A stretch of 64,000 nucleotides of DNA from JABDIP01 sp965237625 (GTDB lineage Bacteria; Pseudomonadota; Alphaproteobacteria; DSM-16000; Inquilinaceae). Positions within the stretch are counted from its first letter, which is position 1; each line of letters starts with the position of its first letter. Location of the stretch: assembly GCA_965237625.1 (NCBI GenBank), contig CBDEGD010000039.1, positions 52,448 through 116,447 of the forward strand. Reading direction: 5' to 3'. Below, in pieces: positions 34,593-44,154 of the stretch. Made by a program: the position numbers and the translations under genes. The notes beneath the pieces are model-generated. The model saw only the letters and a program-made list of their open reading frames with translations, was not told the DNA's origin and ran no database searches.

Positions 34593-36338
34593 ATGGCAAA
34601 GTCCCCCAGCTCGAGCCGGATCACTTTCATCATCCTGCGTTATATGCGCCGGCCAATCATGGTGCTGATCACTGTCTATGCGGCCTCCATGGTTGGTTGG
34701 ATTGTCATTCCCGGGGTCGACACCGAGGGCAACCCGCAGAATCTGAGCTTCTTTCACGCGTTCTATTTTCTCACCTACACGGTGACCACGACGGGCTTTG
34801 GCGAACTCCCTGACACGTTTACCGAGGCGCAGCGCATGTGGGGTATCGTATCGCTCTACGCTGGCGTGATCGCGTGGTTCTACGCGCTCGGTTCCATTGT
34901 CGGCTTGGTGCAGAATCCGGATTTCCAGCAATCGGTGGCTGAGCGTCGCTTTGCCAGGGGCGTTGCCCAGGTCTCGGAGCCCTTTTGCATCATTTGCGGT
35001 TACGGCAATACCGGAGCCTTGCTGGCCCGCGGTCTGAGCAACGCGGGCATGACCGTGATCGTGATCGACAAGAACAGCGAACGCAACAAAACCCTAACGT
35101 TGCGAGATTATCGCTCTCCGGTGTCAGGGCTCTGCGCCGACGCCCGGGTTCCCGAGCACCTGATCGAAGCAGGTCTATTGAAACCGAACTGCAAGGCCGT
35201 CATTGCCTTGACTCAGGACGAGGACATCAATCTGAAAATCGCGGTGACCGCTCGCCTATTGAATCCCGATGTGTGGGTCGTCACCCAGTCGACATCGGAG
35301 GTTCATGAGGACACGCTCGCCACGCTGGGTGCAAACGTCCATATCATCGACCCCTTTCAGACCTATGCGAAATACCTGGGGGCGGTCATCCACGATCCGG
35401 CCATCGATTCTCTGAACCAGTGGCTGGCTGGCACCCCAAATGCCACTCTGGATAAGCGGCTCGAATTTCACACAGGACCCTGGATCCTCTGCGGCTTCGG
35501 TCGGATGGGCCGGTGGGCCCGTGACTCGCTCGAGTCGCAGGGAATGTCGACGATCGTGATCGAACCCAATCCCACTCAGCAGGATAGCCGGATCGCAAAT
35601 TTGATTGTCGGCCGGGCCAATCAAGAGAATCTGTTGAAGGCGGGGGTCAAGGATGCGGCCGGCATTATCGCCGGTACCAACAGCGACTCCGCCAACCTCA
35701 GCATTCTGCTCAATGCCAGGGCTTTGAACCCGGACATATTTCTCCTGGTTCGGCAAAACCGCTACCGCAATCAGCTGGTGTTCCAGGCGGCACAGGCGGA
35801 TTTCATCATGATGCCGAGTCTGGTCAGCGCGCGGCGGATCCTGTTCTTGCTTCTCGCCCCACTCCTCAAGACTTTCTTCGAGGCGCTTCGTGGACACGAT
35901 ACCGGGTCAAAAGATCTGGTCTTGGGCGATGTGCTGGACCAGCTCGCCACGACGGTGGGCGGCAGTCAGCCACGACTCTGGACCCTCGATACATCTGCCG
36001 CCACCGCGAGCGCGTTGGTGCGAGTCGTTGAATGCGGAGACCCGGTTACACTGGGCGATCTCATGCGGGACCCCGTGAACAGGAAAAGGCATCTGGCTTG
36101 TTTGCCTCTGGTCATTCACTCGGGGCATGAGCCGAAGGTCATGCCCGCGCTTTCGACAACCGTGCAGCCAGGTAACCAGGTGCTGTTCTGCGGCACCGCT
36201 CGCGCGCTGCGACTTCTGGACGCCACACTCAACAACGAGTACACGCTGCGCTACCTGATATCTGGGATCGACCAGCCGCGCGGCTACCTCATGCAATGGC
36301 TCACACGAAAGCTTGCGTCACGGGCTGCACGAGCCTGA
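34593..36338 (+). CDS. Potassium channel protein with two RCK/TrkA-N domains
   Basis: A 581-residue K+ channel. The N-terminal about 110 residues contain two transmembrane helices and a pore loop with a filter-like sequence TVTTTGFGELP at residues 63-73; the filter triplet GFG is a known variant of the canonical GYG. Two Rossmann RCK domains follow: IICGYGNTGALLARGL (about residue 132) and ILCGFGRMGRWARDSL (about 300), each with an acidic residue after the second strand (VIVIDKNS, IVIEPNP). The C-terminus carries two TrkA-C-like segments. The layout resembles the GsuK-type channels with tandem RCKs on one chain. It is transcribed with the small membrane protein just upstream. The family is firm; the ligand of the RCK domains is unknown. 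Confidence 0.92.
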   Translation: MAKSPSSSRITFIILRYMRRPIMVLITVYAASMVGWIVIPGVDTEGNPQNLSFFHAFYFLTYTVTTTGFGELPDTFTEAQRMWGIVSLYAGVIAWFYALGSIVGLVQNPDFQQSVAERRFARGVAQVSEPFCIICGYGNTGALLARGLSNAGMTVIVIDKNSERNKTLTLRDYRSPVSGLCADARVPEHLIEAGLLKPNCKAVIALTQDEDINLKIAVTARLLNPDVWVVTQSTSEVHEDTLATLGANVHIIDPFQTYAKYLGAVIHDPAIDSLNQWLAGTPNATLDKRLEFHTGPWILCGFGRMGRWARDSLESQGMSTIVIEPNPTQQDSRIANLIVGRANQENLLKAGVKDAAGIIAGTNSDSANLSILLNARALNPDIFLLVRQNRYRNQLVFQAAQADFIMMPSLVSARRILFLLLAPLLKTFFEALRGHDTGSKDLVLGDVLDQLATTVGGSQPRLWTLDTSAATASALVRVVECGDPVTLGDLMRDPVNRKRHLACLPLVIHSGHEPKVMPALSTTVQPGNQVLFCGTARALRLLDATLNNEYTLRYLISGIDQPRGYLMQWLTRKLASRAARA

Positions 36339-36523
36339 CGGGGCGCAGCCGGCATACATTCGTCCGCCGGCTTCCTTGCTCATTGCGGACATCTTTGAAT
36401 AATCGGCTGCGCTGTCGATGTGAGCCAAGAGGCGACATATAGAAGCGATAATTTGACCTCCATCAAGGCAGTTTCTTGTTATCTTTGACGATAAGATCGC
36501 GATACCCAAGAAGGCTTGGGAGC

Positions 36524-37258
36524 ATGAATCTTTGTAGAATAAGCGTCGTCGCGCTCCTGGCATCATTTGTCTCGACAGCATCGGCCTCTTGTATCGGGCA
36601 CGAAACAGACGACACGAATGCAGGCTGGTGGGGCATGGACAGCTTGCGCTTCGATCTGACACTTGGCGCGATCGAGAAGCCGACGGCGATTGATGGCGTT
36701 GACGTACTCTTGACTCTGGCCGACGCCCCGATGGACAACCCGGCCGGAGCCTACCTCGTCGGCGCGGACCTCGGCGCGGAAGACCTCGCGGGCGCTGACC
36801 TGAGCGAGGCGAATCTATCCTGGGCCATCCTAATCCGAGCCGATCTGAGTGATGCCGACTTGAGCGCCGCCGACTTGAGTGAGGCGCTCTTGGATGGGGC
36901 CGACCTTAACGCGGCAAATCTGCGTGAGGCCGACCTGAGAGGGGCCAGCCTGACCTTGGCCGACCTGAGAAGGGCCAGTCTGGTTGAGGCTGACCTGAGA
37001 GGGGCCGGCCTAATGGGTGCAAATCTGAATGAAGCCGACCTAACAGGGGCCAGTCTGGTCCGGGCAATTCTGCTTTGGGCCGATTTGAGCAATGCGCTCT
37101 TGAATGGGGCCGACCTTAGTTCGGCAAATCTGGGCGAGGCCGACTTGAGCAACGCCGACCTAAGTGGGGCAGATTTGCATCGGGCCAACTTGACCGATGC
37201 AAGATATTGCAACACCACGATGCCTGACCTCACGATCAGGAACACAGACTGCGAATGA
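36524..37258 (+). CDS. Secreted pentapeptide-repeat protein
   Basis: A 244-residue protein with a signal peptide (MNLCRISVVALLASFVSTASA, cleavage near residue 21) and, from about residue 80 to 225, roughly thirty A(D/N)LxxA-type pentapeptide repeats (ADLSEANLSWAILIRADLSDADLS and so on) that fold into a right-handed quadrilateral beta-helix. The N-terminal region after the signal (CIGHETDDTNAGWWGMDSLRF) and the C-terminal CNTTMPDLTIRNTDC carry Cys pairs suited to disulphides in the periplasm. Cytosolic pentapeptide proteins can mimic DNA and protect gyrase, but export makes that unlikely here. The in-frame ATG at 36476 would place the signal peptide internally. Function unknown. Confidence 0.88.
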   Translation: MNLCRISVVALLASFVSTASASCIGHETDDTNAGWWGMDSLRFDLTLGAIEKPTAIDGVDVLLTLADAPMDNPAGAYLVGADLGAEDLAGADLSEANLSWAILIRADLSDADLSAADLSEALLDGADLNAANLREADLRGASLTLADLRRASLVEADLRGAGLMGANLNEADLTGASLVRAILLWADLSNALLNGADLSSANLGEADLSNADLSGADLHRANLTDARYCNTTMPDLTIRNTDCE

Positions 37259-37480
37259 CTGTCTGGTACATTGGAGAGGTGCGCTATTCTCCAGATCGCA
37301 GCGCACCTTGATAGCAGTCATGCACTCTGCACCCTGTGGACTCTGGGTCAAGCTCAGCCGAAGACCGTCGGCGGTGGCAGCCGGGCCGCCGGACATGAGG
37401 GGTTGGACGGTGCCGGTGCGCAGCGGCCTACGTGCGGCCGGTGCTGGTGCGGCAGATGAAAGCTGACGCGGTCGACTTCG

Positions 37481-40201
37481 TCACCGCCCTAAGGCGGCAG
37501 GCTGCTCGCCCAAGAGTTCCTTCAATGCCTGCATGGCCCGGCCGAAGCCGTCCCAGTCGCCACTACGAAGCGCTTCCTCTGCGGACTGTAGGGCTTCTGC
37601 CGCGCTGGTCAGGCTATCAGTCACTGGGCCATTCTCCTCGAGGGACTGGCGCTCTCCGAAGGCTGCGTGGATGGCCTCGTCGAGCGTCGGTTCCATGGCC
37701 AGGCGCTCGCCATCGCTAACAATCAAGCGCTTCAGCTGCGGGATCCCTGTGCCTTCGGCGATGAGATAGACAGGCTCCACATAGATGAACGATTGCTCGA
37801 TCGGGATCACCAGAAGGTTGCCGCGGATCACGCGTGAGCCTCGCTGGTCCCACAGAGAGAGCTGCTGCGAGATTACGGTGTCCTGATCGATCATCGCCTC
37901 GACCTGGATCGGGCCGACGATCAACCGCTCCTTCGGAAGTTTGTAGACGATGACCTCGCCATAACCGGGAAAGTCACAGCGCGCGGTGATCCAGGCAATC
38001 ATGTTGTCGCGATTGGCGGGGGAAAGTGGCGTCATCAATAGGAACTGAAGGCGCTGTTCCCCGGGAAGCTTCATCAGGACGTAGTATGGTCGCATGCGGA
38101 TCTGTTCGCCGCCGTATTTCTCCCAAGGCGCGGTCCAGACGTCTTCACCATTGTAGAATACCTGTGGCACGGTCATGTGGTAAACGCGATACAGGGCCAC
38201 CTGCGCCTCGAAGAGGTCCTGCGGGTAACGCAGATGGTCCCGCAGCCCCTCGGGCATCGCGCCGAGATCGCGAAACAGCCCCGGAAAGGCCCTCTGGTAG
38301 ACAGCCAGAACAGGATCGTCCGTGTCCATCACGTAGAATTCGATATCGCCCTCATAGGCGTCGACGACGACTTTCACCGAGTTCCGAATGTAGTTGAATC
38401 CGTCCGGGTGCTCCTCCGAATAGGGGAAGGCCGATGACACTGTGTACGCGTCCTGGACCCAATAGACTCGTTCGTCGACGACGACGGCATAGGGATCGCG
38501 ATCGAGGAGCAGAAACGGGGCGACCCGAGCAACCCGATCCTGCAGACCGCGCCACAGCTGGATTCGGCTGCCGGGCTCGATGTACGACGTCAGCAGGATG
38601 CCGGCATCAAGCTGATGCCAGGCGAACAGCAGGCGCCGCCACCATCCATCGATCGCGACTCCGCCATCCCCGGTGTAGCTCGAGTAGACGTTTTCGTCGC
38701 CGCGGGGGTAATCGAACTCCGGCACCGAGGTGGCGACAATCCGGTAGCCGGAATTCGCCTCGCCATAGTAGATGGCGGGCTGGCTGATCGCGGGGCCCGA
38801 CACTGTACGCGGAGGCAGGTCCCTGATGACGAGTTCTGGACTGCCCTGCTCGCTCTTTTCGGCCGTCGGTGTCATGACGAGCCCGTGGCCGTGGGTGAAC
38901 TGCAGACGGCGGTTGAGCCACGTGCCGGACCGTCCGGGCAAGTCTTCCGACAGCTCGCGGACCGACAGCATGACCTGCCGATATTGGCCGCCGATCTGGT
39001 ACCGATCGACGTCGACGTCGTTGAATTCGTAATAAGTCCGGATTTGCTGGAACTGGCGAAAGGTTTCGCTGAGCGGGCGCCAGTCCCAAAGCCGGATGTT
39101 ATCGATGGTTTCCCGATTGCGCGCCAGGGCCGCCGGGCCGAGACGAGTCGAGCCGCTATATATGCGCTCTTCGATCCGGTCGAGCCGGTAGGCGTCGCGC
39201 GTGAAAGCGATGTTGTGGCGGAGATAAGGTTGCTCAAGCTCGAGCTCGTTCGGTTCCACGACGAAGCTCTGTACGCTCCAAGGGACCAGTCCCGTACCGG
39301 CGAGCAGGACGATTAAGTATCCCCCAACGAGAACCGGCAGAAGGAGCCGATTACTGGTAACCCACGGCAGCAGAACGGCGACCGCCAGAGCCACCGTCGC
39401 GCCGATCAGGATCGAGAGCGCCGGAAGCTTCACGTGAACGTCCGTGTGGCCGGCACCAAAGACCGCTCCGCTGGACGACTGCAGCAGGGCGAAGCGGTCG
39501 AGATAGAAGCCGCCGGCCAGTGCCAACAGAAAAAGCGCCAAGTTAATCGCGATGTGCTGCCGGACCTTGGCGGGCGCAATTATCCCGCGGCCCCTTTGGA
39601 AACGAAAGACCCCGGCATAAACGTACGCAATGAGCAGCAAAGCGGAGGCAGTTGCCGTTGCCGCGAGGACGCTGTTCTGCACCAGTTCAAAGAGTGGGAC
39701 GCGAAACAGATAGAACCCGATATCGTGGCCAAAGATGGGATCAGCGACACCAAAATCTTGTGCCCAGACATAACGCAGAAGCGTGTTCCAGCTGCCGTAG
39801 AGTACTATGCCGAAGATCAGTGCCAGCGTAGTTGCGGCCACCAGCGGCATGTCCCTTGTGATGCCGTGGACGTGACCTCCGCCTTGACCGCGGCCGATTT
39901 TGGATGGTCCGGTGGATCCACCCACATGCAAACCGCCGGACCACCTCACCAGCGCTTTGGTCTCCAGCACGAGGTTCAATCTGGCAGACAAGATCTGGGC
40001 GTTTGTCCAGAAATAGGCAAGCGCCAGAGCAAATCCGATCAATAGAAGAAAGAGTTTGAGCAGACGTATCGTCCAAAAGACACCTAAATATCCAAGCGTC
40101 TCGAACCACAGATATTCGGCGGCCCAGTCGACCAGCTTGAAGAGCCCGACAATGAGGGCCACAAAAATGAGAAGAATTCTGAACCAGGCGAAAGTGCCCA
40201 C
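37481..40201 (-). CDS. UPF0182 family membrane protein
   Basis: A 906-residue protein of the UPF0182 (COG1615) family. Residues 1 to about 300 hold seven transmembrane helices, beginning FAWFRILLIFVALIVGLFKLVDWAAEYLWFETLGY. The remaining about 600 residues form a large extracytoplasmic domain with the conserved TRDAYRLDRIEERIY, GLVMTPTAEKSEQGSPELVIRDLPP, PAIYYGEANSGYRIVATSVPEFDYPRGDEN and YIRNSVKVVVDAYEGDIEFYV blocks. It starts at GTG 40201. The C-terminal 50 residues are a short helical tail. It is full-length for the family and sits alone on its strand. Members are widespread in actinobacteria, cyanobacteria and some proteobacteria; their function is not established. Confidence 0.9.
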   Translation of the reverse strand: MGTFAWFRILLIFVALIVGLFKLVDWAAEYLWFETLGYLGVFWTIRLLKLFLLLIGFALALAYFWTNAQILSARLNLVLETKALVRWSGGLHVGGSTGPSKIGRGQGGGHVHGITRDMPLVAATTLALIFGIVLYGSWNTLLRYVWAQDFGVADPIFGHDIGFYLFRVPLFELVQNSVLAATATASALLLIAYVYAGVFRFQRGRGIIAPAKVRQHIAINLALFLLALAGGFYLDRFALLQSSSGAVFGAGHTDVHVKLPALSILIGATVALAVAVLLPWVTSNRLLLPVLVGGYLIVLLAGTGLVPWSVQSFVVEPNELELEQPYLRHNIAFTRDAYRLDRIEERIYSGSTRLGPAALARNRETIDNIRLWDWRPLSETFRQFQQIRTYYEFNDVDVDRYQIGGQYRQVMLSVRELSEDLPGRSGTWLNRRLQFTHGHGLVMTPTAEKSEQGSPELVIRDLPPRTVSGPAISQPAIYYGEANSGYRIVATSVPEFDYPRGDENVYSSYTGDGGVAIDGWWRRLLFAWHQLDAGILLTSYIEPGSRIQLWRGLQDRVARVAPFLLLDRDPYAVVVDERVYWVQDAYTVSSAFPYSEEHPDGFNYIRNSVKVVVDAYEGDIEFYVMDTDDPVLAVYQRAFPGLFRDLGAMPEGLRDHLRYPQDLFEAQVALYRVYHMTVPQVFYNGEDVWTAPWEKYGGEQIRMRPYYVLMKLPGEQRLQFLLMTPLSPANRDNMIAWITARCDFPGYGEVIVYKLPKERLIVGPIQVEAMIDQDTVISQQLSLWDQRGSRVIRGNLLVIPIEQSFIYVEPVYLIAEGTGIPQLKRLIVSDGERLAMEPTLDEAIHAAFGERQSLEENGPVTDSLTSAAEALQSAEEALRSGDWDGFGRAMQALKELLGEQPAALGR

Positions 40202-40606
40202 GACACTGTTCTTCTTCCGGTCGGGCTGCTCTTGAACAGCAAGCGGACTGGAAGGCTACAGCAGTTGGTTCGCCGAGGCGAGATTGTCGCGTCATTCGCC
40301 GGGCGGTCGGAGCCGATACCGGCGTGGGCGCCGCACATTCTGAAGATCAGTGCTGTCTGATAGGCCAGGTCATGAGCACACAGCCGCAATGCTGCAATCG
40401 GTAAATTTGGGGGGTCCTGAATTCGGGATCGACCGGCTGGTGCATAATCCGTCACTTGCCCTTTCCAACCTGGTCAGCGCAACCGGTTGCCCGCGCCTGT
40501 ATCGTGCCGCTCAAGCGAGCGGCTACTGGTAGCAGGTGCCATGGGCCATCATCGCCGAACACTCAGTGAGCGCGAGAGCACATGTGTTGTGGCGCCGTAT
40601 ACCGTG
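40202..40606. other. Intergenic region, nothing supported
   Basis: Between the leftward UPF0182 gene and the next leftward gene. It contains short shadow frames only, with no hairpin, repeat or recognisable operator. Confidence 0.35.
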
Positions 40607-40930
40607 CTACGAGACCGGATCGTCTTGCGGCTGGTGGATTTGTTGCCAGCCCAGACCGCTCCTCACCACACAGGTCACACCGGCCGGGTATGTGACGAGC
40701 ATCGTCCACGTTCCGGATGGCGCGGCGAATACCTCGATGAGATGGCCGTCAGAGCTGAGCCCAATGGCGGTTTGTGTCTCGTCGTAATTCTCTTTGAGCA
40801 TTTTGATAATGCCGGATCGCTCGCCACAATAAGCGGATTGGCCGCTGGCCACCCGCGGGCCGAGCGCAAGGCCCAAGGTAACCAGGGCCGCAAACAAACC
40901 GGTCTTGACGATTGAAGACATTGGGCGCAT
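40607..40930 (-). CDS. Small periplasmic protein of unknown function
   Basis: A 107-residue protein with a Sec signal peptide (MSSIVKTGLFAALVTLGLALGPRVASG, cleavage near residue 30). The mature part, about 78 residues, has SAYCGERSGIIKMLKENYDETQTAIGLSSDGHLIEVFAAPSGTWTMLVTYPAGVTCVV and two Cys that may form a disulphide. I chose the ATG at 40930 because GGAAGG precedes it at good spacing; the ATG at 40921 and the long frame to 41056 are alternatives. Proteins with this GxWT-type core and two Cys occur widely in alphaproteobacteria without an assigned role. No operon partner is adjacent. Confidence 0.75.
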   Translation of the reverse strand: MRPMSSIVKTGLFAALVTLGLALGPRVASGQSAYCGERSGIIKMLKENYDETQTAIGLSSDGHLIEVFAAPSGTWTMLVTYPAGVTCVVRSGLGWQQIHQPQDDPVS

Positions 40931-41575
40931 CCGTACCTTCCGGGCTGCAAAGCCAATCCACCGCCAGCACAAGGACTTCTCATAAAAGTCGAGGCCCCAC
41001 AGAACATCCTGATATGCATCTACCAAAATATATGTGAACGTATAGGGAACAATCAATAGAGAATCGTGATATTTTACTGTGGATATTGCGGCAAGAACTG
41101 TCTATCTCGTTCATAATCCGTCATAATATCGCAATTTTATTTCATTCATTTACAGGTGCGGAAAAAATGCACCGGACATTCGACGTATCATTGAGTCTTC
41201 TCTGCTAGATACTCTTATTCCCGGACGAGCCTTGGAGTTCAGTGGGACGCGCTGTCAGTGCAATGGCAATCATCCAAGAGCCGCCAATTCAAACCTCAAG
41301 CAGATTGCCTCGACCCTGGCCGTGTCGGCCGTCCGGCCCATGGCCGTTAGCGTAGGCCGAATTGCCCGCTAATGACCGGATCGCAGACCAAATGCACGGC
41401 AGGCGGGCACGGGTGCTTGTAGCCATATGCGGTCGTTACTCCATCAGCACACCAGTCAGAGAGCATAAGGCAGCTGTTCCTTTTTCAGGAGCGCCCGAAC
41501 CTCCAGCCGCGGCACAACGTGGCGCCGACGCAGATTCATATGCTCTGCAACATGTGACCGTCATTGACCCCCCCA
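40931..41575. other. AT-richer intergenic region, nothing supported
   Basis: About 640 bp. The segment 41040-41220 is markedly AT-rich (GATATTTTACTGTGGATATT, ATATCGCAATTTTATTTCAT), so it probably holds the promoter of the small periplasmic protein gene to its left. The remainder has only shadow frames. Confidence 0.4.
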
Positions 41576-42061
41576 TCATCGCGTTGCCGGGCTTTTGCGC
41601 CGGCTTTGACGGGCGCGTATTTCCGGCGGCCAAGTGCTCTTAATGAATGTCAAAACCGCCCAGATCTCCTGATCGGTGAGAACGTCGGTAAATGCCGGCA
41701 TGTCGCTCTCGTAGCCTTCCGGGGCCAGGGGCGGCTTGACCCCCAGCTCCGTGATGCGAAACAGCTGCTCGTCCGGGTGATGCCAGGTATGGCCGGTCTC
41801 GTCGTGCGGCGGTGCCGGCAATCGCCCATCGGGCTTGCGGACCCGCCAGTCCGGCTGGCCTTCAAGCTTTGCGCCATGGCAGCTTGCGCAATGCTGCCGG
41901 TAGACCGTCTCGCCGAGCGCGACTTGGCGCGCGTCGTCGGGGTCGGCGCGTCCGGCGGAAGAGGACGGCCAGAACACCCACCCCGCCGCGGCCATTGCGG
42001 CGACGGCGGCGGCACCGAGAAGCAAGCCGATGGAAGGCCGCATTTTCGATCCACCCGTCAT
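41576..42061 (-). CDS. Membrane-anchored cytochrome c
   Basis: A 161-residue cytochrome with an N-terminal signal anchor (MRPSIGLLLGAAAVAAMAAAGWVFW). The haem-binding motif is CASCH in VYRQHCASCHGAKLEG, about residues 60-64, and the distal Met is likely in GYESDMPAFTDVLTDQEIWAVLTFIKS. I chose the ATG at 42061, which overlaps the DUF411 stop as ATGA; an ATG at 42043 is also possible. The much longer open frame (to 42754) belongs to shadow translation of DUF411 and the oxidase gene. It is the last gene of the copper operon and may accept electrons from Cu(I) oxidation. That last point is inference. Confidence 0.87.
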   Translation of the reverse strand: MTGGSKMRPSIGLLLGAAAVAAMAAAGWVFWPSSSAGRADPDDARQVALGETVYRQHCASCHGAKLEGQPDWRVRKPDGRLPAPPHDETGHTWHHPDEQLFRITELGVKPPLAPEGYESDMPAFTDVLTDQEIWAVLTFIKSTWPPEIRARQSRRKSPATR

Positions 42062-42504
42062 TCGACCGCGTAGACGTTGGGCCGGCCCTCGCCGACCTCG
42101 TAGATCGTGAACGGCTCGGTCTTGACACCGCTCATACCTGGCGAACCCATAGGCATGTTGGGCAGCGTGATGCCCTTGATGTCGGGACGCTCGGTTAGAA
42201 GCCTGTTGACCGTACCGACCGGCACATGGCCGCTCACCACATAGTCGTCGATGAAGGCGAGATGGCAGCCCTGGAAGTCGTCCGCGATGCCGGCCGCACG
42301 GCTCATGGGGACGAGTTCGTGGGTCGGCTTGACGGTCACCGTGAAGCCGTTGTCGCGCAGATAGTCGGCGTAGCCCTCGCAGCACCCGCATTGCGGGTTC
42401 TTGTAGAGGGTGACCTCCTCGGCTTGAGCGTATGATCCGGTAAGCAGGTAGGCTGCCCCGGCGATCGCACCTGCTACAGCCGCGGTCATGATCGTCTTGC
42501 GCAT
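42058..42504 (-). CDS. DUF411 metal-binding protein
   Basis: A 148-residue exported protein of the DUF411 family. A signal peptide (residues 1 to about 28, ending SYAQA) precedes a thioredoxin-like region with LYKNPQCGCCEGYADYLRDNGF, whose C-x-C-C cluster is expected to bind copper. Conserved downstream segments are GCHLAFIDDYVVSGHVP and the Met-containing LPNMPMGSPGMSG. Members occur with copper-resistance genes and are thought to be periplasmic copper carriers. It is 30 bp downstream of the multicopper oxidase gene and overlaps the cytochrome gene by 4 bp. The family call is firm; the copper role rests on family and neighbours. Confidence 0.92.
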   Translation of the reverse strand: MRKTIMTAAVAGAIAGAAYLLTGSYAQAEEVTLYKNPQCGCCEGYADYLRDNGFTVTVKPTHELVPMSRAAGIADDFQGCHLAFIDDYVVSGHVPVGTVNRLLTERPDIKGITLPNMPMGSPGMSGVKTEPFTIYEVGEGRPNVYAVE

Positions 42505-42534
42505 GTGGATTCTCCTTGGATTGTACCGTTTGGA

Positions 42535-44013
42535 TCAGGCGACGCGGATGACGCCCATCATCCCGGCGGCCAAGTGTTCGAGGATGTGGCAGTGGAACAT
42601 CCAGTCGCCGGGATTGTCGGCGACAAGCGCGATCTCGACGCGCTCGCGCGGCGCCATCAGCACCGTGTCCTGCCATTCGCGGTGCTTCGTGGGTTCGCCG
42701 TTCCGGGATACCACCCTGAAGGAATGGCCGTGCAGGTGGATCGGATGGTGCCACGCGGTGGCGTTCGTCATGGCGACGACATGGCTGCGATCCCGCTCGA
42801 GGGTAAGCATCGGGTCCATGACATGGCCCTCGGCGGCCACGCCGTTGATATACCAGATCTTGCCGGTGTGCATCATGCCCATCATCGAGCCCATGCCACG
42901 CATCATGCCGTTGGCGCCGCCGCCGCCCATGCTGCCGCCCATCTGGGCCATGACCATCCCGCCCATCATGCCGCCGTTGAACACGACGTCGTGGCGGACG
43001 GCGTCTCCACCAAGGTCCGGCTCCGGCAAAGGATTGGCCGGCAGCGCCATTGGCCAGTCAGACGCGTGGTCCCTGAGCGGCGCGTCGGCATAAGCGAGGT
43101 CGACAAGCCGATATTCGAGCCCTTGGTAAAACCGGTCGATCACGGAGACGCGGCTGCCCGCATCGCCCGCCATGTCGAGAATGACATCGGCGCGCATGGC
43201 CGGGCCTAGAACGACGAGACCGTTGCCGGGCGAGTGTGGCGCCACGGGCTGGCCGTCGAGCGCGATGACGACCGGTTCAAGGCCTTGGAAGTCGAGGCCG
43301 AAGATGCGCGCGTTGGCGGCGTTGATGAGGCGCAGGCGGACGCGTTCGCCTTGCCTGACCGCGAAGGCGTCCGGGACTTGCCCGTTGATGGTGACCGTGT
43401 TGCCGACCCTGCCGTTATGGCTCATGTCGTGACTGTTGTCGAAGTCGTCACTGATTGCGGCGGACTCCGTAAGGCGCCAGTCGTCAAGCACCCAAGTCAC
43501 GTCGCGGTCGACACGGACTGGCTCGGTCTCCTCGACGATGAGCGGGCCATAGAGACCGCGTCCGACTTGCTCGAAGCTGCGCTGATGCGGGTGGTACCAG
43601 AAGGTGCCGGCATCGACGGCGTCGAACTCGTAAGTGAAGGACTCCCCGGGCGCGATCGGCATTTGTGTCAGGTGCGGCACGCCGTCCATGGCGTTCGGCA
43701 CGCGCAGCCCATGCCAGTGCACTGTGGTCTCTTCGTCGAGGCCGTTCTCGACGACGACCAGCAGCCGCTTACCCTGGCGTACGCGAATCTCGGAGCCGGG
43801 CACGCTGCCGTTGTAGCACCAAGCGGACGTCTCGCCGTGGGGTTTGGGCACAAGACGGACGCGGCCTGGTGCGGCCCGCAGGCGAACCTCCGCCAATGGC
43901 GAGGCACGGGCCGGCACGGATTGCGAGAAAGGAAGTATCGAGCCAGCCGCTACAGCGGCGGTCGATGCCAGGAAGGAGCGACGCGTCAGCGTCGGAATCG
44001 GGGAATTGGACAT
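42535..44013 (-). CDS. copA: Multicopper oxidase, CopA/CueO type
   Basis: A 492-residue periplasmic oxidase that oxidises Cu(I) to the less toxic Cu(II). A Tat signal (TRRSFLASTAAVAAG) opens the protein. The copper ligands are visible: HWHGLRVPN and WYHPHQRSFEQ in the first cupredoxin domain, and HPIHLHGHSF and HCHILEHLAAGMM in the last one, covering type 1, 2 and 3 sites. A Met/Gly-rich loop (MMGGMVMAQMGG ... MMRGMGSMMGMMHTG) lies near residues 345-385 and probably binds Cu(I). It is the second gene of the leftward copper operon. Symbol given for CopA-type oxidase; CueO is an alternative name. Confidence 0.92.
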   Translation of the reverse strand: MSNSPIPTLTRRSFLASTAAVAAGSILPFSQSVPARASPLAEVRLRAAPGRVRLVPKPHGETSAWCYNGSVPGSEIRVRQGKRLLVVVENGLDEETTVHWHGLRVPNAMDGVPHLTQMPIAPGESFTYEFDAVDAGTFWYHPHQRSFEQVGRGLYGPLIVEETEPVRVDRDVTWVLDDWRLTESAAISDDFDNSHDMSHNGRVGNTVTINGQVPDAFAVRQGERVRLRLINAANARIFGLDFQGLEPVVIALDGQPVAPHSPGNGLVVLGPAMRADVILDMAGDAGSRVSVIDRFYQGLEYRLVDLAYADAPLRDHASDWPMALPANPLPEPDLGGDAVRHDVVFNGGMMGGMVMAQMGGSMGGGGANGMMRGMGSMMGMMHTGKIWYINGVAAEGHVMDPMLTLERDRSHVVAMTNATAWHHPIHLHGHSFRVVSRNGEPTKHREWQDTVLMAPRERVEIALVADNPGDWMFHCHILEHLAAGMMGVIRVA

Positions 44014-44154
44014 GGCTCACTCATCCTGAAGGTCGTCGTCGATCGCAGGACCCAGCACGCGGACTGCATCATGCAGGACAAAGGCCATGAGCGGCGCGCC
44101 TTGCGCCGCACAGGGCACACCGACGCCATCAGTCGGATCGGAATCCGACCGGCG

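Noticed and set aside
36751..37245. Leftward frame rich in K/R-S-A repeats
   Set aside because: It is simply the antisense of the pentapeptide repeats.
37259..37480. Possible small gene between pentapeptide and UPF0182 genes
   Set aside because: Short frames only, overlapping and without any signal of coding composition or ribosome binding site.
42062..42754. N-terminal extension of the cytochrome c frame across DUF411 and the oxidase
   Set aside because: The extension is Arg/His-rich shadow sequence over two well-identified genes; the true start is at the ATGA overlap.
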